The notes under the pieces: generated by a model
What the model was told of the DNA's origin: nothing
Databases searched by the model: none
Seen by the model: only the letters and a program-made list of their open reading frames with translations
Position numbers and translations under genes: made by a program
DNA from: Clavibacter sp. VKM Ac-2872
Lineage (GTDB): Bacteria > Actinomycetota > Actinomycetes > Actinomycetales > Microbacteriaceae
Direction: 5' to 3'
Assembly (NCBI RefSeq): GCF_015351105.1
Contig: NZ_JADKRR010000001.1
Coordinates: 124,001-188,000, forward strand
Length of the DNA stretch: 64,000 nt
Shown here: piece by piece, positions 8,106 to 16,306 of the stretch
How positions within the stretch are numbered: position 1 is the first letter of the stretch
How the letters are laid out: each line of letters opens with the position of its first letter

Positions 8106-9181
8106 GCTTCTTCACCTCGGTCCGCGGGCTGGAGGCGGACATCGTCGAGCTCCGACGCGGACTCCAGCGAGTGGACCAGCGAGACGCGCTCGTCGCCGAG
8201 CTCGAGGCGGAGATCCGCGAGCGTACGGGCGCCCGGCACTCCATCGCCTGCAACTCGGGTACCGACGCCTTGATCGCGCTGCTCATCGCAGCCGGCGTCG
8301 AGCCCGGCGACGAGGTCATCGTCCCGGCCTACAGCTTCTTCGCCAGCGCCTCGTGCGTGGTGCACGCCGGGGGAGTGCCGGTCTTCGTCGACATCGACCC
8401 GGACTCCTACGCGGCCACGGTGAGCGCGATCGAGGAGGCGATCACCCCTCGGACACGAGCGGTGCTGCTGGTCCACCTCTTCCACACGATGGCCGACGTC
8501 GTCGCCGTAGCCGACCTCTGCGCCACTCGCGACCTCGTGCTGGTCGAGGACAGCGCGGAGGCAATCGGCATGCGACGGGCCGGCGTGCACGCCGGCCTCT
8601 TCGGAGCAGGGGGCGCGCTCTCCTTCTTCCCCACGAAGACCTGGGGTGGGGTCGGTGACGGTGGAGCCGTGCTGACGGACGACGCCGGCATAGCCCGACG
8701 GGCGCGCGATGCGGTCGAGGGGCGCGGGCCCGCTCCGTGGACGAGCCGCATGGACGCGCTCCAGGCTGCCGTCCTCCTCGCTCGCAGCCATCGCCTCGAC
8801 AGTGAGATCGACAGGCGAAGGCAACTCGCCGAGCGGTACACCGAGCGTCTCGGATCCGTGCCGCACGTGAAGACGCCCGCATCCCCGCTCCCTGGGCCTG
8901 GTGACTCGTCCGTCTGGTACGTCTACCTGATCGAGTCCGACCGCCGTGACGAGCTCGTCGACGCGCTTGCCGCAGCCGAGGTCGGGACCGAGATCTACTA
9001 CCCCCGCGCCATCCCCGATCAACCGTGCTTCCGTGGGCCGGACTCGCCCGAGTTCCCTGTCGCCAGGCGAGCCGCGACCCGGGCGCTGGGTCTGCCTCTC
9101 TACGCCGACATGGACTCGAGCGACGTCGACACCGTCTGCCAGGTCATCAGAGCGACGATGCAGGGAGAGGCGGGACGATGA
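8096..9181 (+). CDS. DegT/DnrJ/EryC1/StrS PLP aminotransferase
   Basis: A 361-residue sugar aminotransferase. The family hallmarks are present: N-terminal ACNSGTDALIALL, PLP-ring Asp in LVEDSAEAIG, and the Schiff-base lysine Lys181 in FFPTKTWGG, followed by GDGGAVLTDD. The family transfers an amino group from Glu or Gln onto a keto sugar, usually on a nucleotide carrier. Together with the Gfo/Idh enzyme upstream and the 6-dehydrogenase at the start of the cluster it resembles the WbpA/WbpB/WbpE route to 3-amino-uronic acids. It ends in an ATGA overlap with the degenerate paralog. Confidence 0.9.
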   Translation: MSVSFFTSVRGLEADIVELRRGLQRVDQRDALVAELEAEIRERTGARHSIACNSGTDALIALLIAAGVEPGDEVIVPAYSFFASASCVVHAGGVPVFVDIDPDSYAATVSAIEEAITPRTRAVLLVHLFHTMADVVAVADLCATRDLVLVEDSAEAIGMRRAGVHAGLFGAGGALSFFPTKTWGGVGDGGAVLTDDAGIARRARDAVEGRGPAPWTSRMDALQAAVLLARSHRLDSEIDRRRQLAERYTERLGSVPHVKTPASPLPGPGDSSVWYVYLIESDRRDELVDALAAAEVGTEIYYPRAIPDQPCFRGPDSPEFPVARRAATRALGLPLYADMDSSDVDTVCQVIRATMQGEAGR

Positions 9182-10122
9182 ACCACCGGTTCGACAGCGA
9201 GCTCCTGGAGGAATCGGTCCTGGCGGTCGCGGGTTCCGGGCAGTTCATCCTCAAGGGCAGCACGGAGGCATTCGAGCGCGCCGCAGCCGCGGTCGTCGGA
9301 TGGCATGCCGTCGGGACGAGCGGTCCCTTCGGCGCGGTCCTCCTCCTCGCCATGACGGCGGACCCTCGAGAGCCGGTCCGAGGTGGCGGCCTTCCCGCGG
9401 ACGTCGAGGCGGGGATCCGCGCCGCTCGACGCTCGAAGTGGGCGGAGTTCCCCCGGTCTCCCTCGCTGACGCAGGGCTGGGACATCTGCAGCTGGCCTGA
9501 CCTCCGGCCCACGAGCGCATACGGCGGACGGACCACGGCCGTCGTCGTCCGTGAGCTGTTCTCGGCGGCGGCGGCGACCACCATGGGGTTCGACGCCGTC
9601 ATCTGGGACGTCGGGGGGAGCAGCGAGGTCTCAGCGCCGGGCGAGATCGCGGTCGTGTTCGCGCGAAGCGCCGAGGTGGCCGAACGCCTCCGCGCGCTCC
9701 GCAATCACGGCCAGCCGGTGGGCAGGCGATTCCATCATGAGCAGGTCGGCATCAACGCGCGCGTCGATGATGCGTTGGCCTCGTACCTCCTCAGCGAGCT
9801 GCAGGCCCTCGTCCCTCGGCGCGCGGACATCCGGGCGCGTGCACGGGCCCTCGAGACCGCGCTCGTCGGGCTCGCGCCCCACCACGTCGCGGATATCGAC
9901 GGAGGTGGCGGTGTCCGCGTGGCTCGCGTCCCGGGTCCGCTCGCAACGGTCCTGGACCTGGCTGGCGTGCGGTGGCGGGAGGTGGGGGAGGAGTCCATGA
10001 TCACGGTGCCCACGCACTTGGACGCCGACGAGATGATGGAGCTGGTGAGATCGATCGCGTCCGCTCTGGAGCCGACCGACGAGCCGGCGGTCCTCGTCAC
10101 CGAGGGAGGTGCCCCGTGGTGA
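9178..10122 (+). CDS. Degenerate DegT-like aminotransferase homolog lacking the PLP lysine
   Basis: A 314-residue protein in an ATGA overlap with the intact aminotransferase. Its centre matches the DegT signature (RLRALRNHGQPVGRRFHHEQVGINARVDDALASYL, shown here as separate motifs RALRNHG and VGINARVDD), so the fold is recognisable. Where the intact enzyme has FFPTKTWGGVGDGGAV, this one reads EVSAPGEIAVVF, so the Schiff-base lysine is missing. The N-terminal cofactor region is also unrecognisable. The frame is intact and tightly coupled, which argues for a retained non-catalytic role such as a heterodimer partner rather than decay. I have not found a named family for it. Confidence 0.7.
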   Translation: MNHRFDSELLEESVLAVAGSGQFILKGSTEAFERAAAAVVGWHAVGTSGPFGAVLLLAMTADPREPVRGGGLPADVEAGIRAARRSKWAEFPRSPSLTQGWDICSWPDLRPTSAYGGRTTAVVVRELFSAAAATTMGFDAVIWDVGGSSEVSAPGEIAVVFARSAEVAERLRALRNHGQPVGRRFHHEQVGINARVDDALASYLLSELQALVPRRADIRARARALETALVGLAPHHVADIDGGGGVRVARVPGPLATVLDLAGVRWREVGEESMITVPTHLDADEMMELVRSIASALEPTDEPAVLVTEGGAPW

Positions 10123-10985
10123 GCGCATGGCGCTCGCGTCTGAGCGGCATCACCGACGAGGGCGCGTCCGGATTCGCAGGGCAGCGCGCCCTGCACGCGC
10201 GGCTCGGCATCCCGAACCTCGAGCTGAGGACGTTCGACGAGACGGGGCTCGATCGCTTCCCGATGCGGACCCACATCGAGCACGCGGCGAAGCTGGAGGA
10301 CGTCGGGTTGTCGGTCCCCGTCATCGACAGCCCGATCGGGAGCTGGGCGTTCGACATCGGTCGACCCATCCACGAGGACCTGGAGCAGCTCTCGCGATTC
10401 ATCGACATCGCCCGCGCCTACGGGAGCACGGGCATCCGCGTCATGTCCTATCCGAACGACGGCCGTGATCCCGCTGCGTGGCGAGACGCCGTCATCACGC
10501 GCTTCTCGCAGTTGGTGGCTCCAGCGGAGGAGGCGGCGGTGACGCTCCTCATCGAGAACTGCGACGGCTGGGCCGGCCTGTCGGCGGTGAACACCCTGGA
10601 TCTCCTCGCGTCCGTCGACTCCGATGCCCTCGCGCTGATCTTCGACACGGGGAACGGCGTCAGCTACGGCTATGACTCGGTGGAATTCCTGCAGCCGGTC
10701 ATGGAGCACGTCCGACACGTGCACGTCAAGGACAGCGTCCGCGGGCCCGGCGGGGTCGATTTCGTCCCGGTCGCCACTGGCAGCTCGCGCGTACGCGAGT
10801 GCATCGAGCTCCTGGAGGAGCACGGGTACGGCGGCCTCTACAGCATCGAACCCCACGTCGAGCGTCAGCCGCATCTGGGCACGAGCAACGCGGATGACGC
10901 GCTCGCACGGTCGTACGAGCGATGCATGCGCGACGTCGAGCGAGTCCTCGAGGGCGCGACGGGACCGCGAGGGGCAGCTGCATGA
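10119..10985 (+). CDS. Sugar phosphate isomerase/epimerase-like TIM-barrel protein
   Basis: A 288-residue protein of the xylose-isomerase-like TIM-barrel superfamily (AP endonuclease family 2 fold). Metal-site motifs are visible in order: LLIENCDG (Glu), IFDTGN (Asp), HVHVKD (His) and YSIEPHVE (Glu). Such enzymes isomerise or epimerise keto/aldo sugars and inositol derivatives. The GTG at 10119 overlaps the upstream stop and sits eight bases after a GAGGGAGG site; the GTG three bases earlier is less well spaced. It may set the stereochemistry of the sugar unit made by the cluster. Confidence 0.8.
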   Translation: MSAWRSRLSGITDEGASGFAGQRALHARLGIPNLELRTFDETGLDRFPMRTHIEHAAKLEDVGLSVPVIDSPIGSWAFDIGRPIHEDLEQLSRFIDIARAYGSTGIRVMSYPNDGRDPAAWRDAVITRFSQLVAPAEEAAVTLLIENCDGWAGLSAVNTLDLLASVDSDALALIFDTGNGVSYGYDSVEFLQPVMEHVRHVHVKDSVRGPGGVDFVPVATGSSRVRECIELLEEHGYGGLYSIEPHVERQPHLGTSNADDALARSYERCMRDVERVLEGATGPRGAAA

Positions 10986-12274
10986 GGGATGCCGATCTCG
11001 ACTGGCTGCTCGACGTCCTCCGCGTCGCGAGCGTCTCCCCCCTCGAAGGAGGTGAGCCGCGTGCGACGGGCGACGCGCAACGACGGGTGTCGGCGGGAGC
11101 GCTCGCGCGTGGCTTCCGGGCGAGCCCGCCGCACGTGCCCGGTGCGGCGGTACTCGCTGATCCGGATCTGCCGACGGCCGTCCGGGAGGCGATAGCGTCG
11201 GGGGAGGGGGACTTCCTCGAGGAGCAATCGACGGTGATCCTGTCGATCGGCGACACGACCGACCCGCGGCGGACGATCGTGTTCAACTTCCACATCGACA
11301 CCGTCGGTCCCCACATCGAACCCTCCCTCGACGGCGGATGCCTGCGCGGACGTGGAGCAGTCGACGCCAAGGGTCCGGGCATCGCGGCCCTTATCGGCAT
11401 CGCCGACGCGTTCTCGGACCAGCCGGACCTCCGCGAGAGGATCGGCGTCGTGGTCACCGTGGTGCCCGGCGAGGAAGGCGGTGCGTTCGGGTTCTACGGG
11501 ACGAAGGACGTCCTCCGCCGTCCCGACGTCCGGGGAGCGCTCATGGTCTTCCTGGAACCGACCTCCCAGCGCGTCGTCGACTCAGCGAGCGGGGTGATGA
11601 CCCCTGAGCTCGTCGTCGCGGGCGACGACAGCACCGACGATGCACCCCAGTCCGGCACGAACGCGACCCTGGTGCTCGCCCATGCGGCCGTCGAGCTCGT
11701 GACGCAGCTCGCCCCTGTGGCGGAGGGAGTCGGGGCGAAGCTATGCGTCGCCGGGATCCACACCGGATCCGAGCACAACCGCGTGTACGGGAGCGGCAGC
11801 CTCAAGCTGAACATCGCGTACTACGACGACGCGGCACGTGACGCCATGGGGCGTGCGGTGACGGAGGCGGTGGAGATGCTGGGCCCCGATTTCGCCCGGC
11901 GGTTCGGGCACCTCGCCGTCATGCAGCGCACCGCGGTGGAGCACGACGACGTCTTCGCGCTCAGGTGGCAGAAGCGCGGGGTCCCGGCCCTGGAGAACAG
12001 GGACACGAGGCTCGAGGCGGTCCTGTCGCGCAGCGGCTTCCGAAGAGCCGAGGAGCCGCCGGTGGAAGTGGCGTTCACCTGCGACGCGGTCTGGGGGAGC
12101 GGGCGCGATGAGTACGTCGTCGTCCTCGGGCCGGGTGATCTCGGACGCAACGGCGCCCACACCGCTGACGAGCACGTCGACCTCGACGAGCTCGATGAGT
12201 TCTCCCGGCGGGTGCGGATGCTCATGTCGGAGTTCGCCGGCGAGCTCGCGGGACCGGAAGCGGATCAGGGATGA
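10982..12274 (+). CDS. M20-family metallohydrolase (ArgE/DapE/CPG2-like)
   Basis: A 430-residue zinc-dependent deacylase or peptidase. Expected ligands are visible: His104 in FNFHIDT, Asp128 in GAVDAKG, the catalytic Glu164-Glu165 pair in VPGEEGG, Glu192 in FLEPTS and a C-terminal His in GAHTADEH. The family removes N-acyl or N-aminoacyl groups. In this setting it may remove a protecting group during biosynthesis or release a mature product; both are inferences. The ATG at 10982 overlaps the upstream stop (ATGA). Confidence 0.85.
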   Translation: MRDADLDWLLDVLRVASVSPLEGGEPRATGDAQRRVSAGALARGFRASPPHVPGAAVLADPDLPTAVREAIASGEGDFLEEQSTVILSIGDTTDPRRTIVFNFHIDTVGPHIEPSLDGGCLRGRGAVDAKGPGIAALIGIADAFSDQPDLRERIGVVVTVVPGEEGGAFGFYGTKDVLRRPDVRGALMVFLEPTSQRVVDSASGVMTPELVVAGDDSTDDAPQSGTNATLVLAHAAVELVTQLAPVAEGVGAKLCVAGIHTGSEHNRVYGSGSLKLNIAYYDDAARDAMGRAVTEAVEMLGPDFARRFGHLAVMQRTAVEHDDVFALRWQKRGVPALENRDTRLEAVLSRSGFRRAEEPPVEVAFTCDAVWGSGRDEYVVVLGPGDLGRNGAHTADEHVDLDELDEFSRRVRMLMSEFAGELAGPEADQG

Positions 12275-12290
12275 CAGGACGGAGCGACAC

Positions 12291-13682
12291 ATGATGCGGA
12301 TCGCGATCATCGGACTCGGCGCCATCGCGAATGAGTTCATCCCCGCCATCGACGGCGATGCCGCGACGCGCTTGACGGCCGTGTGCGACCTCGACGTCTC
12401 CCGCACGGCGCGCTTCGACCAGGAGGGAGTCGGGCGGTATGCCTCCCATGAGGAGCTCATCCGGGCTCAGGTCTGCGATGCCGCCGTGGTGGCGTTGCCC
12501 AACGACCAGCACGTCCGGGTCGTGCGCGACCTGCTCGAGGCAGGGCTCCACGTCGTCTGCGAGAAGCCGCTGACGGTCCTGCCAGCCGACGCGGAGGCGC
12601 TCGTAGACCTGGCGACGCGAAGGCAGCTGGTGCTCCGGACGGCGTTCCACCGTCGCTTCAACCGGAACCTCATCGCGCTCACGCAGCGCGTCCGGGGCCG
12701 CGCAGCACCGGTGACCGCCGTCCGTGTGCGCTATCACGAGGACATCCGGGAGCACACCGGTGGTGAGACGTGGTACCTGGACAAGGAACGGTGCGGCGGC
12801 GGCTGCGTCATCGACAACGGGCCGAACGCACTGGACATGGCCCGGGCGGTGGTGGGCGAGATGGTGCTGGAGGACTGCGAGTTCGGCGACGTCCGCGGCG
12901 GCCTCGAGCACTACGCCCAGCTGCGGTTGTCTGCCGGCTCCGGCGCCTCGGTGGAGGTGGAGCTCGACTGGGCCTGGGAGGGCGGGGAACTCAAGGACAT
13001 CGAGGTCGAGTTCGAGGACGGCGCGACGGACCGCGCCAACATGCTCGACGGGTTCACCGAGTTCAAGGGATCGCTCGCGCACGAGTACGAGGGCATCATC
13101 GCGGACTTCGTGCGCTGCGTGCAGGACGGCGATGACGGGTTGTCCCAGACCAGCATCGTGGAGACGGTGGCACGCGCTGCCCACGTCGCTCGGCGGCGCC
13201 ACACCCGGCTCCGGATGGCGAGCAAGCTCGACGTCGAGACGCGGGTCATCAGGACCCTGTTCCATGAGACCGATCGGCGGGGCATGGTCCTCGGGCAGCA
13301 GGGATCGGCCTGCTTCTCGAGCGGCGAGATCCACGAGCTCGTCGTCACCACGGACTGCACCGACATCGCCGGCGGCACCGTGGACCACGTCGGCTACCTC
13401 GGCTTCATCGAGTTCCGAGCCGGCGCGATGATCACCCGAGGGGACACCTTCTGGTACGACGGCGCGTGCCTCGGGGAGTTCGCCGGAGTCGACGAGAGCC
13501 ACATGCCCAACCACCTCAACATCATCCTGCGCTCGGAGAGGGTGATCACCGCCGAGGACGTCGACCTGCGGCCTGGCGACGCGATCGTGATCCGCGAAGG
13601 TCGACAGCGGGAGTTCCTCGAGAGCGATGACCCGGGAGCGTGGTCGAATCAGGGCCCGTCCTCCGGGACGGTCACCCCGTGA
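12291..13682 (+). CDS. Gfo/Idh/MocA dehydrogenase with extra C-terminal domain
   Basis: A 463-residue protein. Residues 1 to about 300 are a canonical Gfo/Idh oxidoreductase: GLGAIANEF, CEKPLTVL, the RTAFHRRFN segment and the D.GPNALDMA active-site helix. The last ~140 residues, after RRRHTRLRMASK, form a separate domain with a conserved look (EIHELVVTTD, VDHVGYLGFIEFRAGAMI, MPNHLNI). It may be the small family DUF6917, but I am not certain. The ATG at 12291 (or 12294) follows GGAG by six bases, after a 16-base gap from the M20 gene. This is the second dehydrogenase of the cluster. Confidence 0.82.
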   Translation: MMRIAIIGLGAIANEFIPAIDGDAATRLTAVCDLDVSRTARFDQEGVGRYASHEELIRAQVCDAAVVALPNDQHVRVVRDLLEAGLHVVCEKPLTVLPADAEALVDLATRRQLVLRTAFHRRFNRNLIALTQRVRGRAAPVTAVRVRYHEDIREHTGGETWYLDKERCGGGCVIDNGPNALDMARAVVGEMVLEDCEFGDVRGGLEHYAQLRLSAGSGASVEVELDWAWEGGELKDIEVEFEDGATDRANMLDGFTEFKGSLAHEYEGIIADFVRCVQDGDDGLSQTSIVETVARAAHVARRRHTRLRMASKLDVETRVIRTLFHETDRRGMVLGQQGSACFSSGEIHELVVTTDCTDIAGGTVDHVGYLGFIEFRAGAMITRGDTFWYDGACLGEFAGVDESHMPNHLNIILRSERVITAEDVDLRPGDAIVIREGRQREFLESDDPGAWSNQGPSSGTVTP

Positions 13683-14902
13683 CCACCGTCGAATCGACGG
13701 CACCGCGACTCACCCGTCGGGCGGGTCTGGTCATCGCGCACTACGGCGCGTTCAGCCTCGCGTACTTCGGTCTGATGGCCGTGCTGGTCCTCTCCTTGAC
13801 CGACGCGGGCATGCGTCCCGATCTCGTCGCGCTGTGCTCCGTGGTGTTCACCGTCTCATCCAAGGTGTCCAAGATCCCGATCTCGTTCGTGCTCGACCGG
13901 ATCCCTCCGAACTGGGCGATGCTCGTCGGGTGCCTGGTCGCAGGTGCCTCGATCGCTGCTCTACCGAGAGGCGACGGCTTCCTGTCCACGGCGGTCCTGA
14001 CCGCGACGGCAGGACTCGGCGTCTCGGTGAACGGGCTCGCGAGCAAGCAGGCCGCCGCCGATGCGAGTGACGGCATCAGATCGCGATCGCTGCTCTTCTC
14101 GGTCGTGAACATCTCGATCAACGTCGCGAGCGCCATCGCATCGCCGGTCGCCATCCTCGTGCTCTCCTCGTCGGGGCAGGAGACCGTATTCCTGATGCTG
14201 GGCCTGCTGTACGCCCTCTCCGGCGTCCTCGGGGGGATCTCGCTCCGTGTCCCGGCCCGGGGGCAGTGCCGCACCTCCGTGTGGTGGCACCCGTACAGGG
14301 ACGTGTTCCGGATCGAGCGCCTGTGGCCGCTCCTGCTCGTGAGCGCCTTCGGGTGGTTCTTCTACGCGCAGCTCTTCGGCTCGCTCCCGGTCATCCTGCA
14401 CCAGCACTTCGACCCGTCCGCCCTCGGGCTGCTCATCGCCGTCAACGCGGTCACCATCATCGCTCTGCAGCTACCCGTGTCGTTCGCCCTGCGGCGTGTC
14501 TTCGGCGAACGGCCTGCAGTGTGGATCCTGGTCGGATTGGTCCTGTTCGGCGTGGCCTTCGGGATCGCCGCGGTGGTCCCGTCCCTCCCCGGGCTGCTCG
14601 CCATGGTCTTGGTGTTCTCGCTCGCCGAGGCCTCGTTCGTCCCCGCGGTGGATGTCGCCATCGCCGGCCGTGTCGACAGCGCTCTCCGGGCGACCGCCTA
14701 CGCCGTGCTCTCGCTGTCGACGGCGGCAGGCGAGGCGCTCGGTTCCGCGGCCGGGATCACAATGGCAGCGCGTCTCGGAACCGACGGTGAAGGCTCTGCC
14801 TTCTGGGGCGCCGCGTCGGCGACCGCCTTCCTCGCGGTCCTCGTCGGCGGACTCGCCTCACGATCGAGGACCCCAGACGCAGCAGGGAGAGGATCAGCAT
14901 GA
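13679..14902 (+). CDS. Major facilitator superfamily transporter, probable product exporter
   Basis: A 407-residue membrane protein with about 12 hydrophobic helices, such as GLVIAHYGAFSLAYFGLMAVLVL and LWPLLLVSAFGWFFYAQLFGSL (helices near residues 15-40 and 220-240), and short basic cytoplasmic loops (SLRVPARG). It resembles YfcJ/EntS-like drug exporters rather than sugar symporters. The GTG at 13679 overlaps the upstream stop in the GTGA style used across the cluster; a GTG at 13640 is possible, but its purine-rich stretch lies too close. It is the only transporter in the cluster, so product export or self-resistance is the natural role. Confidence 0.82.
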   Translation: MTTVESTAPRLTRRAGLVIAHYGAFSLAYFGLMAVLVLSLTDAGMRPDLVALCSVVFTVSSKVSKIPISFVLDRIPPNWAMLVGCLVAGASIAALPRGDGFLSTAVLTATAGLGVSVNGLASKQAAADASDGIRSRSLLFSVVNISINVASAIASPVAILVLSSSGQETVFLMLGLLYALSGVLGGISLRVPARGQCRTSVWWHPYRDVFRIERLWPLLLVSAFGWFFYAQLFGSLPVILHQHFDPSALGLLIAVNAVTIIALQLPVSFALRRVFGERPAVWILVGLVLFGVAFGIAAVVPSLPGLLAMVLVFSLAEASFVPAVDVAIAGRVDSALRATAYAVLSLSTAAGEALGSAAGITMAARLGTDGEGSAFWGAASATAFLAVLVGGLASRSRTPDAAGRGSA

Positions 14903-16095
14903 AGCTCGCAGCCGTGGGGACGAACCGCCCGTGTCACCGGAGGCTGATCGATGCCGGTCACGAGGTGGTCCTGATCATCGAGCCCGACAAGGTGGTGGAC
15001 AGCGACCGCGAGCACTACAGCGCGGTCGTCCCCCTCGCAGACGACGGCGTCGAGGACCCGTTGATCGCCCCGCTGATCGGAATCGACCGCGTCGTGTTCT
15101 ACCACGATGCCTACGCCTCCCGCGCTGTCCGCATCGCCCAGCGTCTCGGTGTGCCGCACTCCGCGGATCTGGACGTCGCCGCCCGCTTCGCCGACAAGGT
15201 CGTGACGCGACAGCGGACAGCAGGTGTCGCAGCGGGATCCGTGCGATGGGCGCTCCTCGACGCCGGGACGCCTGAGGGCACGTTCGTCCGAGCGGCGGAC
15301 GACCTGGGTTACCCGCTCGTGGTGAAGCCGGTCGCCAGCGAGGCGAGCATGGGCGTGAGCGTCGTGGAGACGCCATCCGAACTGATGGACGCTGTCCGGG
15401 TCGCCTCTGCGCTGTCCACGACCGGCGTGCTCCTGGAGGAGCGCCTCATCGGTCCCGAGTTCAGCGTGGAGACGCTGAGCGTCGATGGCGTGCACCACGT
15501 GCTCGGGGTGACGGAGAAGTTCACGTTCGACGCGAGCCCGGTCGAGTGCGGGCACGTCCTCCCCGCCCGCATCGCGGACGAGGACCAGATGGCCCTGGCC
15601 TCCGCCGCGGTGCAGGTCCTCGACGCGATCGGCCTCCAGCAGGGCGCCGGGCACACCGAGTTCATCCTCACCGATGAAGGACCGCGGCTCGTGGAGAGCC
15701 ACGACCGGATGGGCGGGGACAGGATCGCCCTGCTCGTCGAGCTCGCGACCGGCGTCGACTACACGGCCCTCGCCGCCTCGATAGGGGCGGGTCTCCCCGT
15801 GTCGCCGCCATCCCTGCTTCCCCGGCGCTCGGACGCCGCTGCGGTCTGGTTCGTGCCTCCGATCGACGGCCCGGATGCCGTCCTCGTCGGCGTGGAAGGG
15901 GAGGACGAGGCGCGAGCCGTCGCCCGTGTGCACAGCGTGGAGCTGCTCAAGAAGCCGGGCTCCCTGGTGGGACCCCTGCGCGGGAGCTTCGACCGCGTCG
16001 CCTTGGTCGTCACCACGGCACCGGACGCGCAGACCGCCCTCGACGCCGCGCGGGAAGCTGCGGGACATCTCCGAGTACGAGTCACCCCGCCCTGA
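14899..16095 (+). CDS. ATP-grasp ligase (carboxylate-amine ligase type), copy 2
   Basis: A 398-residue ATP-grasp protein, last gene of the cluster, in an ATGA overlap with the exporter. Key motifs are LGYPLVVKPVASEASMGV, LLEERLIGPEFSVE, VTEKFTF and the metal-binding VESHDRMGGDRI. It shares its layout with the ATP-grasp protein near the start of the cluster, indicating two related but separate ligation steps, or one for the product and one for an intermediate. The C-terminal ~80 residues (after the RRSDAAAVWFV segment) form the lid typical of L-amino-acid ligases. No peptide-carrier protein or NRPS is present nearby. Confidence 0.87.
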   Translation: MKLAAVGTNRPCHRRLIDAGHEVVLIIEPDKVVDSDREHYSAVVPLADDGVEDPLIAPLIGIDRVVFYHDAYASRAVRIAQRLGVPHSADLDVAARFADKVVTRQRTAGVAAGSVRWALLDAGTPEGTFVRAADDLGYPLVVKPVASEASMGVSVVETPSELMDAVRVASALSTTGVLLEERLIGPEFSVETLSVDGVHHVLGVTEKFTFDASPVECGHVLPARIADEDQMALASAAVQVLDAIGLQQGAGHTEFILTDEGPRLVESHDRMGGDRIALLVELATGVDYTALAASIGAGLPVSPPSLLPRRSDAAAVWFVPPIDGPDAVLVGVEGEDEARAVARVHSVELLKKPGSLVGPLRGSFDRVALVVTTAPDAQTALDAAREAAGHLRVRVTPP

Positions 16096-16306
16096 CGCCG
16101 GCGTGGCCGCGTGGTGGAGCTCGGAAGTCGTGGCTCGCGAAGGGGACCGACCGTGTCGGGATCGTGTCAGCGCAGCGGACCCACTCCGATGCGACTTCGA
16201 CCAGGGCCGCGTCCTCGTCCGGAGCGCCTTGGCTCCCGAGACGTCAGGAGGTCGGATCCTGGGGAGCCAGCCGGACGGTGAACCACTCGGGGTCCTCGGG
16301 GAAGAA

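Noticed and set aside
9972-10118. Longer start for the TIM-barrel protein.
   Set aside because: It would overlap the previous gene by 150 bases, and GTG 10119 has a good ribosome site and matches the cluster's 4-base overlap style.
16095-16306. Terminator for the 12-gene cluster.
   Set aside because: No hairpin with stem of at least eight bases and a T-tract was found in the 211 bases after the last stop.
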